A stretch of DNA of 22,018 nt from contig CAZMTP010000027.1 of NCBI GenBank assembly GCA_964569185.1, forward strand, positions 1 through 22,018, in the 5' to 3' direction. The first letter of the stretch is position 1, and each line of letters opens with the position of its first letter. The position numbers and the translations under genes were made by a program. The DNA comes from DATIJP01 sp964569185 (lineage in GTDB: Bacteria; Chlamydiota; Chlamydiia; Chlamydiales; Rhabdochlamydiaceae). Under the pieces are notes generated by a model. It was not told where the DNA came from. It worked only from the letters and a program-made list of their open reading frames with translations, and did not search any database. Positions 22,009 through 22,018 of the stretch are shown here, one piece after another.

Positions 22009-22018
22009 ATATAGTTTT

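Noticed and set aside
1..22018. CRISPR array, rRNA genes, insertion sequences or integrase
   Set aside because: No regularly spaced repeats, no rRNA-like stretch and no transposase or integrase motif seen on either strand.

Overview
The window looks like part of the chromosome of an environmental (Parachlamydia- or Waddlia-like) member of the Chlamydiae. The evidence is a stand-alone SWIB-domain protein followed by truA and a HAD phosphatase, an NtrC/AtoC-type sigma-54 activator, recO, an RMD1/DUF155 protein and a giant Sec-exported Rhs protein. From memory, SWIB, truA, HAD phosphatase, AtoC and recO also lie in this order in the CT460-CT470 stretch of Chlamydia trachomatis; I could not check this here. 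The genus cannot be fixed from the sequence alone.

Layout. Bases 1-1860: SWIB protein and truA on the plus strand, converging on a HAD hydrolase. Bases 2010-2834: an AT-rich DUF3800 gene on the minus strand. Bases 2835-3549 have no credible gene and are packed with hairpins, an imperfect 57-bp direct repeat and partial copies of the end of tRNA-Leu(CAA), which lies at 3550-3632. Bases 3668-4862: a tiny lipoprotein gene (minus) divergent from a sigma-54 activator with no receiver domain (plus).

Bases 10564 down to 4795 form one minus-strand run: tRNA-Arg(UCG), rlmN, a long-form ribosome hibernation factor, an orphan HsdR_N-type nuclease-fold protein, a DUF115/MptE-like protein, a MORN-repeat protein and a second DUF115 protein. 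From the hibernation factor on, each gene overlaps the next, so translation is probably coupled. recO lies opposite, followed by tRNA-Leu(GAG).

Bases 11535-18031 hold the most striking locus, also minus strand: an 1814-residue exported Rhs/YD-repeat protein. Its 274-residue tail after the core motif has a serine-hydrolase look (HSQG, then a conserved-looking Asp and a C-terminal His). Two lipoprotein genes follow directly. A polymorphic lipase-like toxin with lipoprotein immunity is the leading, untested reading.

Bases 18143-20546: an RMD1/DUF155 membrane protein and a membrane-anchored protein made of four retropepsin-like modules, two of which have lost the catalytic Asp. Bases 20583-21863: a ProP-like MFS transporter. 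The region from 18969 to the end and the Rhs tail are clearly more AT-rich than the housekeeping genes, which suggests separate acquisition.
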